Assembly (NCBI GenBank): GCA_046483385.1 | Contig: JAWODG010000045.1 | Coordinates: 1-44,090, forward strand | Length of the DNA: 44,090 bases | Direction: 5' to 3' | DNA from: B1Sed10-231 sp046483385 | GTDB taxonomy: Bacteria; Planctomycetota; Brocadiia; SM23-32 | Shown: positions 26,122 to 34,730 of the stretch, piece by piece | Layout of the letters: each line of letters begins with the position of its first letter | Position numbering within the stretch: position 1 is the stretch's first letter | The notes under the pieces: model-generated | The model's database searches: none | Seen by the model: the letters and a program-made list of their open reading frames with translations, nothing else | Told to the model about the DNA's origin: nothing | Translations under genes and position numbers: made by a program

Positions 26122-27714
26122 CTAAACGAGGCAGTCCATCCCGCCGGATTCGGTTATCCGAATCCAGCCGGCCTCTTCGAATCCTTCCAGTTCGCCCAAC
26201 TCGAGCCCCTCTCCGCCGAATCCCGAACCACCGGGCAGGCCATTCCGGCTGCTCCACCCGCCCTGGTCCGATCCCTGGCGGTAGTCGCCCACGTCGAAGC
26301 GGCTCACGTTTACGTCCATTTCCTTCAGTGTGCGGTCGAGGTTCTGCATCTCGCTGCGGATGACCTCGCGCACCTGCGCATCCTCCACGCGAATGCGCAC
26401 CTCCAGCGTGCCCTCGCGCATCTCCACCTCCAGCCTCATGCGCCCCAGCTCGGGAGGGTTGAGCTGGAGGCGCAGCTCCGTGCGCCCATTGCCCTGCAGA
26501 TACTGCGTGGCCTGCACGATGCGGGAACGCGTCCAGTGCAGCGCCCGGCCTGCCTCCGTGCGCACCGGCTCGGGCACGCGGTCCTGCGCGGCTTCCATCA
26601 TGCGCTCCCAGGCCTGGCTGGTCTGGGCCCTCGGCGTCGCGTCCCCGGAGACTCGTCTCTCACCGCTCGCCTGGACTTCGGCATGTCGTCGGGAACCCTG
26701 TTCGGCTTTGTCGCCCGTGGCTTCCCGGCGGGTCCCGGAAGGCTCTTGCGTGTCGTTCGAAGTCTGGACACGGACGCGCTCGCCGGTCGGCGTCCGGCTT
26801 TGGGTCCTCTCGCTACGCGGGGCCTCATCCCGTGCGACGCCCCGCGAACGCTCTCCTTCCCCCGCGGGCTCCTTTACGACCGCCACCGCGTCGCTGCCTT
26901 CGGCCCGGTTGCCGGACCGCTCAGTGGCCGGTTGCGATCCGGTGCGTTCGCCTGGATCAGGAGTCGGCCGCACCTCGCCCCGGGCAGGGCGCTCAGTGTC
27001 CGCGGCCTTGTCTGCCGGCCCCGGCCTCTGCGGGGCTTCTCGGGACGTGCGTTGTGCGGCCCGCGCCGCACGCTCGTCGACGTTCGTCTGGGCCTTCGCC
27101 TGCCGCTCTCGCCCCGGTTCAGCTCGCACTTGCTCCCGAACCTGACTGGCTGTCGGCTTCTCCGAGCGGGCGGTGGCTTCCTGCGGAACTCTGCCATCGG
27201 TCGCCTTTCCTTCGGCTGTCCGCCGTCCGGCATCCTGTTGCCCTTCTCCTGCTACAACCGCCCTCTGCTCCCCACGCCCCTGTGCGGCCCCGGTTGTGCT
27301 CTTGCTCTCTTCCCGGCCGGCTGCGGTAACTCGCGTGCCATCCGTGCGGCGGCCGGTGTGCTTTTTCCCATCGCTTTCGGTTCGGTCCTGGCGGGGCCCT
27401 TCTTCGGCTTCGGACGATTCACCGTGACTTTCCTTCGCCCGCGGTTCCTCGTCGCTCTTCCCCTGGGGGGAGTCGGCCTGGCACGGTTGCTCCGCTGCGG
27501 CGCGGGCGTCCTGCTCGGCCCCGGCGCGCCGCTCATCCGTGTCCCGCTGCGCCTCGCCCCGGGGTCGCTGCGCGCGTGTTCCCTCCGACGCCTCGTTCAG
27601 CACGGAAGAGAAGCTCTCGCCATCGCCCTGCGTGGCCGAAGGGGCTGCGCTGGAGGGTGCCTCCGCCGGCGGGGAGGGCCCGGCTTGCGCGATGGATGCG
27701 GAACTGGCGTTCAC
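26122..27714 (-). CDS. fliK: Hook-length control protein FliK
   Basis: 530 residues from the GTG at 27714, chosen because AGAGG stands seven bases before it; the ATG 18 codons upstream has no ribosome binding site. The first ~370 residues are a disordered, Glu/Arg/Ala/Thr-rich ruler region of low complexity. The C-terminal domain (about 375-490) is the Flg_hook fold with NGRTELRLQLNPPELGRMRL and later VREVIRSEMQNLDRTL, which flips FlhB from hook to filament export. Leads the fliK-flgD-flgE set. Confidence 0.92.
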   Translation of the reverse strand: MNASSASIAQAGPSPPAEAPSSAAPSATQGDGESFSSVLNEASEGTRAQRPRGEAQRDTDERRAGAEQDARAAAEQPCQADSPQGKSDEEPRAKESHGESSEAEEGPRQDRTESDGKKHTGRRTDGTRVTAAGREESKSTTGAAQGRGEQRAVVAGEGQQDAGRRTAEGKATDGRVPQEATARSEKPTASQVREQVRAEPGRERQAKAQTNVDERAARAAQRTSREAPQRPGPADKAADTERPARGEVRPTPDPGERTGSQPATERSGNRAEGSDAVAVVKEPAGEGERSRGVARDEAPRSERTQSRTPTGERVRVQTSNDTQEPSGTRREATGDKAEQGSRRHAEVQASGERRVSGDATPRAQTSQAWERMMEAAQDRVPEPVRTEAGRALHWTRSRIVQATQYLQGNGRTELRLQLNPPELGRMRLEVEMREGTLEVRIRVEDAQVREVIRSEMQNLDRTLKEMDVNVSRFDVGDYRQGSDQGGWSSRNGLPGGSGFGGEGLELGELEGFEEAGWIRITESGGMDCLV

Positions 27715-27950
27715 CCAAGTACCTCTGGCTTCGTGGAACGGTTCTGCGTGGGAGGGAGCAACCGGCATGCCAGAGAAGGGGGCCCCAAGCCGACAGGTGC
27801 CTGTAGCAGCACGAGAAGACCTCAGGACGGCCCATGCAGGCCGCGGGGATGACGGTGGGAGCGGCCCTGATCAGACGAACTTTTTTCCTCGTTCGGGAAC
27901 TTCCTTCCGTGCCGGCCCCCCGCCGTGCGCTTGCGCCTGCGGGCGGCCGG
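27715..27950 (-). other. Intergenic region upstream of fliK
   Basis: These 236 bases separate the lipoprotein gene from fliK. On the minus strand AAAAGTTC (27884-27877), 11 bases, then GCCGCTCC (27865-27858) loosely resembles a FliA (sigma-28) promoter; the -10 half is poor. A CGAAC/GTTCG stem surrounds the A-run at 27876-27895. No sigma-54 site was found. Confidence 0.25.
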
Positions 27951-28583
27951 TCAGAGTTCGCGGGAGGCCCGGTAGGCCACCTGGTCCGCCACAAAGCGCA
28001 GGAAGTAGCGGGGCGAGTTCAGGAATATGTCCGGCCCGAACCGGCAGTCCGGTGCGTCGGAGTTGCGGCGATAGTAGGCCTTTATGCGCTGCCGGACCCC
28101 GTGCTCGGCGGCATCCCACCGCTCGGCTACCGAGAACAGCACGCGCCCGTCGCCCGTTTCGACTATCTTCAGGCCAACAGTGGCCGAGACCGGCCGGTAG
28201 GGGTCCATCTCACTGAGAGTGCCGATCACCACGGCGTCGGCCAGGTAGTCGTTGCGCGCCCGCACCAGCACGTCCAGCGGCATACGACCGGAGACGAACG
28301 GGTCCGTCCCGGCGCCGATGTCCTGGCGGCTTACAACCACCACGTCGGTGGCGGAGGTCCAGTCGGTCAGCTTCTCGGCCAGCGCCCGGGTCAGGTCAGC
28401 GGCGTAGTCGTGGGAGCTGTACCGGGTCCGGTCGTGAAACTCGACCACCACCATACGCTCGAGCGCGACGTCGCGACTCGGCGGCCGCGGCTGCGGGGGC
28501 GGCGGCCCGGCGCAGCCGGCGACCCCCAGAAGCATTGACAAAAGGGCCGGCAGGGCTGTAAGCGAACGTGGCGTGGTTTTCAT
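27951..28583 (-). CDS. Lipoprotein, FlgO/CsgG-like fold suspected
   Basis: 210 residues from the ATG at 28583. Signal peptide with lipobox Val-Ala-Gly-Cys24, then a Pro-rich linker, so probably a membrane-anchored periplasmic lipoprotein. The core alternates strands and helices (MVVVEFHDRT, a long helix, DVVVVSRQDI, then ADAVVIGTLSE), the order seen in TolB-N, CsgG and the Vibrio outer-membrane protein FlgO. FlgO helps build a disc around the flagellum at the outer membrane. The assignment is by fold pattern only; position between fliA and fliK supports a flagellar role. Overlaps the upstream gene by four bases. Confidence 0.65.
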   Translation of the reverse strand: MKTTPRSLTALPALLSMLLGVAGCAGPPPPQPRPPSRDVALERMVVVEFHDRTRYSSHDYAADLTRALAEKLTDWTSATDVVVVSRQDIGAGTDPFVSGRMPLDVLVRARNDYLADAVVIGTLSEMDPYRPVSATVGLKIVETGDGRVLFSVAERWDAAEHGVRQRIKAYYRRNSDAPDCRFGPDIFLNSPRYFLRFVADQVAYRASREL

Positions 28584-29221
28584 TCCGCTTCCTTTTCGGC
28601 CTTGAAGCTCTGGAGAACGGTCAGTATTTCCTGCAGCACCTGCAGTTCGGCCTCCTCGGCCTGCCGTATCTCGTCTCGGAAGCCGAGCACGTCGGCCTTC
28701 CACTGCTCGAGGGCCTTTTCCGTTTCGGCGATCCGGGTATCACCCGCCTCGGCTTTGGCCCGCAGGTTCTGGATGGTGTTCTCCTTCTCCTGCAAGTCGA
28801 TGCGCAGGTCACTGATGGTTTCTTTGAGGCGCTCGTTCTCGGTCCGGGCCTCCTCCAGCAACTTCATGGTGTTGTTGAGCGTTTCGGTCAGAGCCGGACC
28901 CGCGCCTCCGAAGGGGACGACCGGCCGCTCGGCTTCCGGCCGGGGCAGAGGCGCCGCGGATGCTTCCGGTGTAACCGTCGTTTCTGGTTCGGCTTCGGCG
29001 GCGACCGACGGGGCAGGCCCGGCGGGCCCCGCCTCGGGTGCATCGGCGATGGGTCGGTCCGCGGGGGCATCGTATAGAGGCTTCGGTTCAGACCGCTCGC
29101 TGATGGAGGTGGCGACCTCTCGCACGGTCTCCGCCGCCTCGTTTGACCCGGGTCCCGAGCACGAGACCCCGGCGGGCAGAAGAACCAGGATGCTGAGCAG
29201 ACTAATCAGTCGGCAGTTCAT
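28580..29221 (-). CDS. Coiled-coil lipoprotein, unknown
   Basis: 213 residues. Signal peptide ending at Cys21 (GVSC, an acceptable but not ideal lipobox), then a Pro/Ala/Glu-rich disordered stretch (about 25-100), then a long parallel-type coiled coil from about 108 to the end. It looks like a spacer reaching from a membrane into the periplasm. Its start overlaps the previous gene by 20 bases and its stop overlaps the next lipoprotein by four, so the two lipoproteins are probably made together. No family recognised. Confidence 0.7.
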   Translation of the reverse strand: MNCRLISLLSILVLLPAGVSCSGPGSNEAAETVREVATSISERSEPKPLYDAPADRPIADAPEAGPAGPAPSVAAEAEPETTVTPEASAAPLPRPEAERPVVPFGGAGPALTETLNNTMKLLEEARTENERLKETISDLRIDLQEKENTIQNLRAKAEAGDTRIAETEKALEQWKADVLGFRDEIRQAEEAELQVLQEILTVLQSFKAEKEAE

Positions 29222-29474
29222 TGTTCGCTCCTTCCTCGTCGAGGTACTCGCAGCGCAGGGTGGTTACACGCCCACAGGGGCAGCGCACCTCGATGCTCAG
29301 TATTGTGCCGTCCGATGCCCGTTCGAGGTTGATCTCGGGGTCATCGTCCGGCGCGGGCCGGGGCGGCCGTAGGCGGGCCGGTCCGCCGACGGGTATCTCC
29401 ACCGCGTCCGCCCCCACGGAGACTTCCCTCGCTTTGAGCACTTTCGCCTCGCTTCTGCTGAGTCCGTTTTCCAT
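29202..29474 (-). CDS. Small Cys-containing protein, unknown
   Basis: 90 residues from the ATG at 29474, one base after the stop of the preceding gene; a TTG four codons upstream is possible. The C-terminal half has CPCG followed 7 residues later by another Cys (VRCPCGRVTTLRCEY), which could bind a metal, but a fourth ligand is not evident. The N-terminal half is acidic and Pro-rich. No signal peptide. Function unknown; gene packing says it belongs to the fliA set. Confidence 0.6.
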   Translation of the reverse strand: MENGLSRSEAKVLKAREVSVGADAVEIPVGGPARLRPPRPAPDDDPEINLERASDGTILSIEVRCPCGRVTTLRCEYLDEEGANNELPTD

Positions 29475-29475
29475 T

Positions 29476-29712
29476 CTACGTCTCAACGTCCAGATGTCGA
29501 CCCATGTGGGCGGGGGCGCCCCGGCGGCGCTCTTCCGCGTCGTCGCCGGTGGTTTCCTGTTGCCGGCCGGAACCGGCGCCCCGCTCGTCGGCCTCGTTCA
29601 GTTCGGCCAGTTTCCTCCGGAACCGCTCCTCGTTCTCTTCCCGGTCTTCCCTGGAAAGCGGCTTGACCCGCCGGGACCTGTAGATTTGGGCGGGCCTTAT
29701 CTCCTCGCTCAC
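29476..29712 (-). CDS. Small charged protein next to fliA, unknown
   Basis: 78 residues, highly charged, with YRSRRVKPL near the start, one amphipathic helix (about 20-45) and a disordered tail. Its start overlaps the fliA stop by four bases. An anti-sigma factor such as FlgM would be expected somewhere near fliA and is about this size, but the characteristic FlgM C-terminal helix pattern is not seen, so I do not assign it. Confidence 0.6.
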   Translation of the reverse strand: MSEEIRPAQIYRSRRVKPLSREDREENEERFRRKLAELNEADERGAGSGRQQETTGDDAEERRRGAPAHMGRHLDVET

Positions 29713-30452
29713 GGTTCGCCCTCCAGCAAACGAGTCAGGTTGTAGAGCGCGCGGGTGTGCAGCTGCGACACCCGTGACTCGCTGATGCCCAATATGTCGG
29801 CCATCTCGGCCATGTAGAGGTCTTCATAGTAATACATCACGATGATCTGCCGTTCCCTCTCGGGCAGGTCCTCGATGGCACCCGCCAGGCGCTCGATGCG
29901 CTCTTCCTTCTCGAGCTTCTCCAGCGGCGTCGCCATCTCGGACGGCAGGATATCCCTCAGGTTCGTTCCCTCGTCCGCGTCGGGGCTGCTCCGGTCGAGA
30001 GAGCCCACCGAATCCCACTGCCGGTAGGATAGGTACTTGAGCACTTCCTCCTCGGTCATATCTGCGGCTTCGGCCAGCTCCGGGACGGTAGGTTTACGCC
30101 CGTGCTCGTGCCGGAAGGCCCCCATCAACTCCTCGAGTTCGTTCAGCCGGTCCCGCGCGGACTTGCCCAGCCAGTCGGTCTGCCGAAGATAGTCCACCAC
30201 AGCGCCGCGGATGCGAGGATAAGCGTACGTGGTGAACTTGACGCCGCGTGACTCCTCGTACCGGTGCGCGGCCTCAACGAGGCCCAACGTTCCGGCCGCA
30301 AAGAGATCGTCGCGAGAGGTCTCGGGACCGGTCCCCGCCGCGTGGCGCTCGACGATGTGGTTGACCAGCGCCAGGTGCTCGAGCACCAGTTCCTGCACGC
30401 GGCCCGTCTCATCGCTCGCGTTCTGGTAAGCTGTCTTTGCGGGTGTCGTCAT
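29709..30452 (-). CDS. fliA: Flagellar sigma factor FliA (sigma-28)
   Basis: 247 residues of the FliA/WhiG type. Region 2 includes DDLFAAGTLGLVEAAHRYEE and GVKFTTYAYPRIRGAVVDYLR, region 3 follows, and region 4 carries LPERERQIIVMYYYEDLYMAEMADI-type sequence with a helix-turn-helix ending ISESRVSQLHTRAL. It directs RNA polymerase to late flagellar genes such as flagellin and chemotaxis genes, none of which are in the window. Lies downstream of flhA and flhG as in many bacteria, inside the sigma-54-driven fliO operon. Confidence 0.95.
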   Translation of the reverse strand: MTTPAKTAYQNASDETGRVQELVLEHLALVNHIVERHAAGTGPETSRDDLFAAGTLGLVEAAHRYEESRGVKFTTYAYPRIRGAVVDYLRQTDWLGKSARDRLNELEELMGAFRHEHGRKPTVPELAEAADMTEEEVLKYLSYRQWDSVGSLDRSSPDADEGTNLRDILPSEMATPLEKLEKEERIERLAGAIEDLPERERQIIVMYYYEDLYMAEMADILGISESRVSQLHTRALYNLTRLLEGEP

Positions 30453-30460
30453 GAACTCTT

Positions 30461-30688
30461 TTAGGCTGATTCACTCCTATCTCTGTGATACTGGCGCATC
30501 CCTTCGCGCACGACACTCAACGCAAGCTGGGCACCAACCCGCGCTACAACGGCGAGCAGCACGGCGCCGATGAGCGCTTTCCGCCCCGTCTCAAGGGGCG
30601 GACAGTCGCGCAGCAGGCCGACCATCATCGCGGCGCAGAAGGCCACGATGCCGCCCAGCATCCCGATCCGTCGGGGGAGATCACTCAT
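30461..30688 (-). CDS. Small two-helix membrane protein between flhG and fliA
   Basis: 75 residues with two predicted membrane helices (about 9-26 and 37-58) and a basic C-terminus (REGMRQYHRDR). Its start overlaps the flhG stop by eight bases, and its stop is eight bases before fliA. I recognise no family. Placement between the flagellar-number ATPase and the sigma factor suggests a role in assembly control or anchoring, which is inference. Confidence 0.65.
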   Translation of the reverse strand: MSDLPRRIGMLGGIVAFCAAMMVGLLRDCPPLETGRKALIGAVLLAVVARVGAQLALSVVREGMRQYHRDRSESA

Positions 30689-31505
30689 CGGGCCTCTCCG
30701 TCAGGTTGCGGATGAATCGTCCCATGTCCTGCCGTCCGGGCTGGTTGGCGCTCACCAGCCGTGCGGCCAGTTTGCGCACGTCCCGACTGCACGGGGCGGC
30801 CGAGTAATGCGTCAGGAAGTCCACCTGCTTCCGCGTGGCCAGACCCACCGTGTCGTCCCAGGCCACCGAGCCGAGGTACTCGATCTCGCGGCCCAGAAAC
30901 TGCATCGCCGCATTCCTCAGCCGGTCGAACCCGTTGAGGGCCTCCTCCTTGCTGTCGATCTGGTTCATCACCACGAAGACCGGCTTACCGTCCGTCCCGG
31001 GGCGGCCGTAGAGGACCTTCAGCAGCGCGTAGGCGTCCGTCAGGGACGTCGGCTCGGGGTTGGTGACCAGCACCGCGTCGTCGGCTGCCTGCAGGCAGTT
31101 CATCACCACCGGGCTGACCCCCGGCGCGGTATCGACGACCACGTAGTCCATGGGCGCGCAGAACCGGCGGAAGTCAGCCAGAAAGCGCTCCACCTGCTCG
31201 TCGCTGAGCCGCGTCATCGCTTCCACTCCGGACGCGGCCGGCATGATTTTGACCCCCCGCGGCCCTTCGACAACCACCTGCTCCAATTCCCGGTCGTGCA
31301 GCAGCACATCGCGCAAGTCGTGCCGCACGCTGAGCCCCAGCAGCACGTCCACGTTGCCCAGGCTGACGTCGGCGTCCAACAGAAGCACCCTTTTGCCCAT
31401 CATACGGAGCGAGACGGCGAGGTTGACGGCGACGTTGGTCTTGCCCACGCCGCCCTTGCCGCTGGTCACTGCTACCACGCGCGCGTTGGTTCCGTTGTCG
31501 GTCAC
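30681..31505 (-). CDS. flhG: Flagellar number regulator FlhG (MinD-like ATPase)
   Basis: 274 residues of the MinD/ParA family with the deviant Walker A KGGVGKT at 17-23 and the DADVSLGNVDVLLGL segment. FlhG (also FleN or YlxH) limits flagellar number and placement, normally by stimulating the GTPase FlhF and, in polar flagellates, by inhibiting the sigma-54 activator. Its ATG overlaps the flhA stop by four bases. flhF, which usually lies between these two genes, is missing here. The C-terminal membrane-binding helix is plausible (DVRKLAARLVSANQ). Confidence 0.92.
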   Translation of the reverse strand: MTDNGTNARVVAVTSGKGGVGKTNVAVNLAVSLRMMGKRVLLLDADVSLGNVDVLLGLSVRHDLRDVLLHDRELEQVVVEGPRGVKIMPAASGVEAMTRLSDEQVERFLADFRRFCAPMDYVVVDTAPGVSPVVMNCLQAADDAVLVTNPEPTSLTDAYALLKVLYGRPGTDGKPVFVVMNQIDSKEEALNGFDRLRNAAMQFLGREIEYLGSVAWDDTVGLATRKQVDFLTHYSAAPCSRDVRKLAARLVSANQPGRQDMGRFIRNLTERPDE

Positions 31506-33640
31506 TGTGTCGGCGTTTCCCCCTCGGTCAGGTTGATGCCGGCCTCCAGCCCGCTGCCGGCCATAGCGGGCCGTCCTTCGGCGGGCGTTATCACGCCCAC
31601 GTTGTTGACTTCGGCGTCCTGCGTTATCTCGTCGTAGGAGATGACGGCCACGTCCGGGAAGACCCGGCTGACGATGTTGTAGACGTAGGGCCGTATCTGG
31701 GAGTCGGTCAGGATGACCGTCTCGGAGCCGATGCGGAAGGCGTCGCGTGTCTGCTCGGAGATGCCGCCGATGATCTGCCGCAGCCGCTCGGGCGGCAGGT
31801 TGATGCGCACCCCGCCGTCGGTCTGCTCGAGCGCCTCCCGGATCTCCTCTTCCAGGTGCGGGTCCAGAGACAGCGCGTTGACCCGGCCTTCCTCATCGGA
31901 GAACTTGGCACAGATGGCTCGCGCCAAATCCTTGCGGGCAAGCTCGGTCAGCATCGTCAGGTCCTTGACCTGCGTGGCGTAGTTGCCCAGCTTCTCCAGA
32001 ATCCGGGACAGGTTGTTGATGGGGATGCCCTCCGCCAGCAGGTTCTCCAGCACCTGCTGCAACTGCCCCAGCGACAGCAGGTCGGGCACCAGTTCATCCA
32101 CGATGGCCGGGTTGTCCTCCTTCACGTTGTCCAGCAGGCTCTGCACGTCCTGACGGCTCAGTATCTCATCGGCGTGCTGCCGCAGGACCTCCGAGAGGTG
32201 GGTGATGAAGACAGTGTCGGCATCCACCACCGTGTATCCCTCGGACTGGGCACGCTCCTTCTCGCTACGGGCCACCCAGACCACCGGCAACCCGAAGGAC
32301 GGTTCGGTCGTCTTGATGCCGCTCATGTCCGGCTCGCCGTCCGGTTTCATGACCATGAGCCAGCCCGGGTGCAGCTCGCCTTCCGCCACGCGGTGGCCGG
32401 AGAGCTTGATGACGTAGTGGTTCGGGTCCAGCTCGACATTGTCCAGTATGCGCACCTTGGGCATGACGATGCCCAGTTCCCTCGCGAACCGCTTGCGCAG
32501 GGACTTGATGCGCTCCAGCAGCGTGCCGCCCTTCTGCGGGTCGATGAGCTGTATGAGGTTGTAGCCCACCTCCACCGCTATGCGGTCCGGCTCGAGCAGA
32601 GACTGGATGACTTCCTCCTCGTTCGGCCGCTCCTCCTGCGGCTTCTCCTCTTTCTCGGGCTCTTTGAGCTTTCGTTCGGCCGTCTGCTGGCGCAACACCC
32701 AGTAAACGCCCAGAAGGCCCAGCCCCAGCACGAGGAACGGTAGCGTGGGAAGCCCGGGGAACAGCATGAAGCTAAACATGATGAGCGACGCGATGCCGAC
32801 GGCCCGGGCGTTGGCGAAGACCTGCAGGCCCAGTTCCTTGCTGAGCCCCATGTCGGAGGCCGACTTGGTTACCAGGATGCCGGCCGAGGTGGACATGATG
32901 ACCGCCGGTATCTGGCTGACCAGCCCGTCGCCGACGGTCAGGATGGCGTAGGTCTGGATGGCCTGGCCCACGCTCATACCCTTGGTCAGGCCGATAACGA
33001 TGCCGCCGATGATGTTGACGCAGACGATGACGATGCCGGCTATGGCGTCCCCGCGCACGTACTTGGTGGCGCCGTCCATGGCGCCGTAGAAGTCGGCCTC
33101 CCGGACGATGTCCTGCCGGCGCTCCCGCGCCTCCGCCTCGTCGATGAGGCCCGAACTCAGGTCGGCGTCGATGCTCATCTGCTTGCCCGGCATGGCGTCC
33201 AGAGTGAAGCGGGCCGTCACCTCCGAGATGCGCTCGGCCCCCTTGGTGATGACGATGAACTGGATGACCACGATGATGATGAACACGATCAGGCCCACCA
33301 CCATCTCGCCCCCGACCACGAACTCCCCGAACGACTCGATGACCTGCCCGGCGTAGGCCTGCAGCAAGATGAGCCGCGTGGAGGCCACGTTCAACGCCAG
33401 CCGGAACAGCGTGCCGATGAGCAGCAGGGAGGGAAACGTGGACAGCTCCAACGGCGTGCTGACCCCCAGAACGACCATCAACAGGAGCAACACGTATGCG
33501 AAGTTGAACGTCAGCAGCACGTCGAGGATGAACGTCGGCAGGGGGATGATTATCGCGACGAGTATCCCCATGACGCCGACGGCCAGCACGGCGTCGCTGT
33601 GGCGGGATACGAACGAGCTTGTCCTGCGCAGTGCGGCCAT
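31502..33640 (-). CDS. flhA: Flagellar export gate protein FlhA
   Basis: 712 residues with about eight membrane helices in the first ~330 residues and a large cytoplasmic domain after that. The FHIPEP-family signature region (from ITKGAERISEVTARF to GLIDEAEARERRQ, about 131-170) is well conserved. FlhA receives substrates and chaperones and carries the ion-driven export activity. Eight bases follow flhB. Confidence 0.97.
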   Translation of the reverse strand: MAALRRTSSFVSRHSDAVLAVGVMGILVAIIIPLPTFILDVLLTFNFAYVLLLLMVVLGVSTPLELSTFPSLLLIGTLFRLALNVASTRLILLQAYAGQVIESFGEFVVGGEMVVGLIVFIIIVVIQFIVITKGAERISEVTARFTLDAMPGKQMSIDADLSSGLIDEAEARERRQDIVREADFYGAMDGATKYVRGDAIAGIVIVCVNIIGGIVIGLTKGMSVGQAIQTYAILTVGDGLVSQIPAVIMSTSAGILVTKSASDMGLSKELGLQVFANARAVGIASLIMFSFMLFPGLPTLPFLVLGLGLLGVYWVLRQQTAERKLKEPEKEEKPQEERPNEEEVIQSLLEPDRIAVEVGYNLIQLIDPQKGGTLLERIKSLRKRFARELGIVMPKVRILDNVELDPNHYVIKLSGHRVAEGELHPGWLMVMKPDGEPDMSGIKTTEPSFGLPVVWVARSEKERAQSEGYTVVDADTVFITHLSEVLRQHADEILSRQDVQSLLDNVKEDNPAIVDELVPDLLSLGQLQQVLENLLAEGIPINNLSRILEKLGNYATQVKDLTMLTELARKDLARAICAKFSDEEGRVNALSLDPHLEEEIREALEQTDGGVRINLPPERLRQIIGGISEQTRDAFRIGSETVILTDSQIRPYVYNIVSRVFPDVAVISYDEITQDAEVNNVGVITPAEGRPAMAGSGLEAGINLTEGETPTQ

Positions 33641-33648
33641 TCCTTACC

Positions 33649-34710
33649 TCAAGCGGGTCTCTTCTGTCTCATCACGAATGCGAGCACCTGCGCCACGGCG
33701 TAGTAGAGCCGCGCGGGGACCTCCGTGCCGACCTCAACGGCGTCGTAGAGCGTGCGGGCCAGTTCGCGCCGCTCCAGCACGGGCACGTCGTTCTCGCGGG
33801 CTATCTGCTTTATCCGCTCGGCCAGGAGGTCGGCCCCCTTGGCCACGACGGTGGGGGCGTCCATTTCGTCTTCGTCCCACTGCAAGGCGACAGCCACGTG
33901 CGTGGGGTTGGCCACCACCACGTCGGCGGCGGGCACCGCCTGCATCATGCGCTGGCGGGCGATGCGGCGTCGCATCTGGCCCTGCCGGGAGCGGACCTCG
34001 GGGTCTCCCTCGTCCCGTTTCCGCTCCTCCTTGACCTCTTGCCTCGTCATCCGAAGCTGCTTTTCGTGGCGCCAGCGCTGGTAGGCGTAGTCCAGCACCG
34101 CCACGAACAGCATGGCGGCGATGACCCGCACCATCAGCGAGGTGCACAGCCGGGTGGTGACGTCCAGCATGCCCCACGGGCTTTTGCCCACCAGCGCGGG
34201 GAACCAGGCCAGGCGGCTCTTGACGAGGAAGAAGACGATCAGCCCGATGACGGCCAGCTTGACGGCGCTGGTCAGCAGCCGCATGACCGCCGAGAGACTG
34301 AACAGGTTCTTCAGTCCCTGAATGGGGTTTATGTTCCGCAGTTTGGGCAGGATCTTCTTCGGTGTCACCAGCACGCCGGTCTGAACCACCGAGCAGGCCA
34401 GCCCCATCGCGGCCACCATGACCATGACGGGCACGGTGGTTTTAGCCATAACCCCGAACGCATCGTTGGCGGCGCTGATGACCGCCTCGGGGCTGATGCG
34501 CACCTCGCCCATGGTCCGAAGCCGGTCGGCCATCTGGCCGATGAGCACGTTCAGGCCATGCCCGCCGAACAAAAGCAGCGCGCCGACGCCGGCCATCAGC
34601 ACGAAGGCGTTGTTCACCTCCATGCTCTGGGCGACCTCGCCCTCCTCCCGGGCTTTGCGCCGCCGGCGTTGGGTTGGCTTTTCAGTCTTTTGCTGGCTGT
34701 CAGGGGGCAT
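33649..34710 (-). CDS. flhB: Flagellar export switch protein FlhB
   Basis: 353 residues: basic N-terminus with the usual EKPTQRRRRKAREEGEVAQS opening, four membrane helices, and a cytoplasmic C-terminal domain holding the self-cleavage site Asn268-Pro269-Thr270-His271. Cleavage between Asn and Pro, with FliK, switches export from hook to filament subunits. Starts 20 bases after fliR. Confidence 0.97.
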   Translation of the reverse strand: MPPDSQQKTEKPTQRRRRKAREEGEVAQSMEVNNAFVLMAGVGALLLFGGHGLNVLIGQMADRLRTMGEVRISPEAVISAANDAFGVMAKTTVPVMVMVAAMGLACSVVQTGVLVTPKKILPKLRNINPIQGLKNLFSLSAVMRLLTSAVKLAVIGLIVFFLVKSRLAWFPALVGKSPWGMLDVTTRLCTSLMVRVIAAMLFVAVLDYAYQRWRHEKQLRMTRQEVKEERKRDEGDPEVRSRQGQMRRRIARQRMMQAVPAADVVVANPTHVAVALQWDEDEMDAPTVVAKGADLLAERIKQIARENDVPVLERRELARTLYDAVEVGTEVPARLYYAVAQVLAFVMRQKRPA

Positions 34711-34730
34711 ATTCCGTCCAATCAGTCACA

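Noticed and set aside
27858..27884. FliA (sigma-28) promoter upstream of fliK
   Set aside because: The -35 half and the 11-base spacer fit loosely but the -10 half matches only GCCG and one more base; kept only as a note in the intergenic entry.
29476..29712. FlgM anti-sigma factor
   Set aside because: Size and position next to fliA fit, but no FlgM-like C-terminal helices are recognisable.
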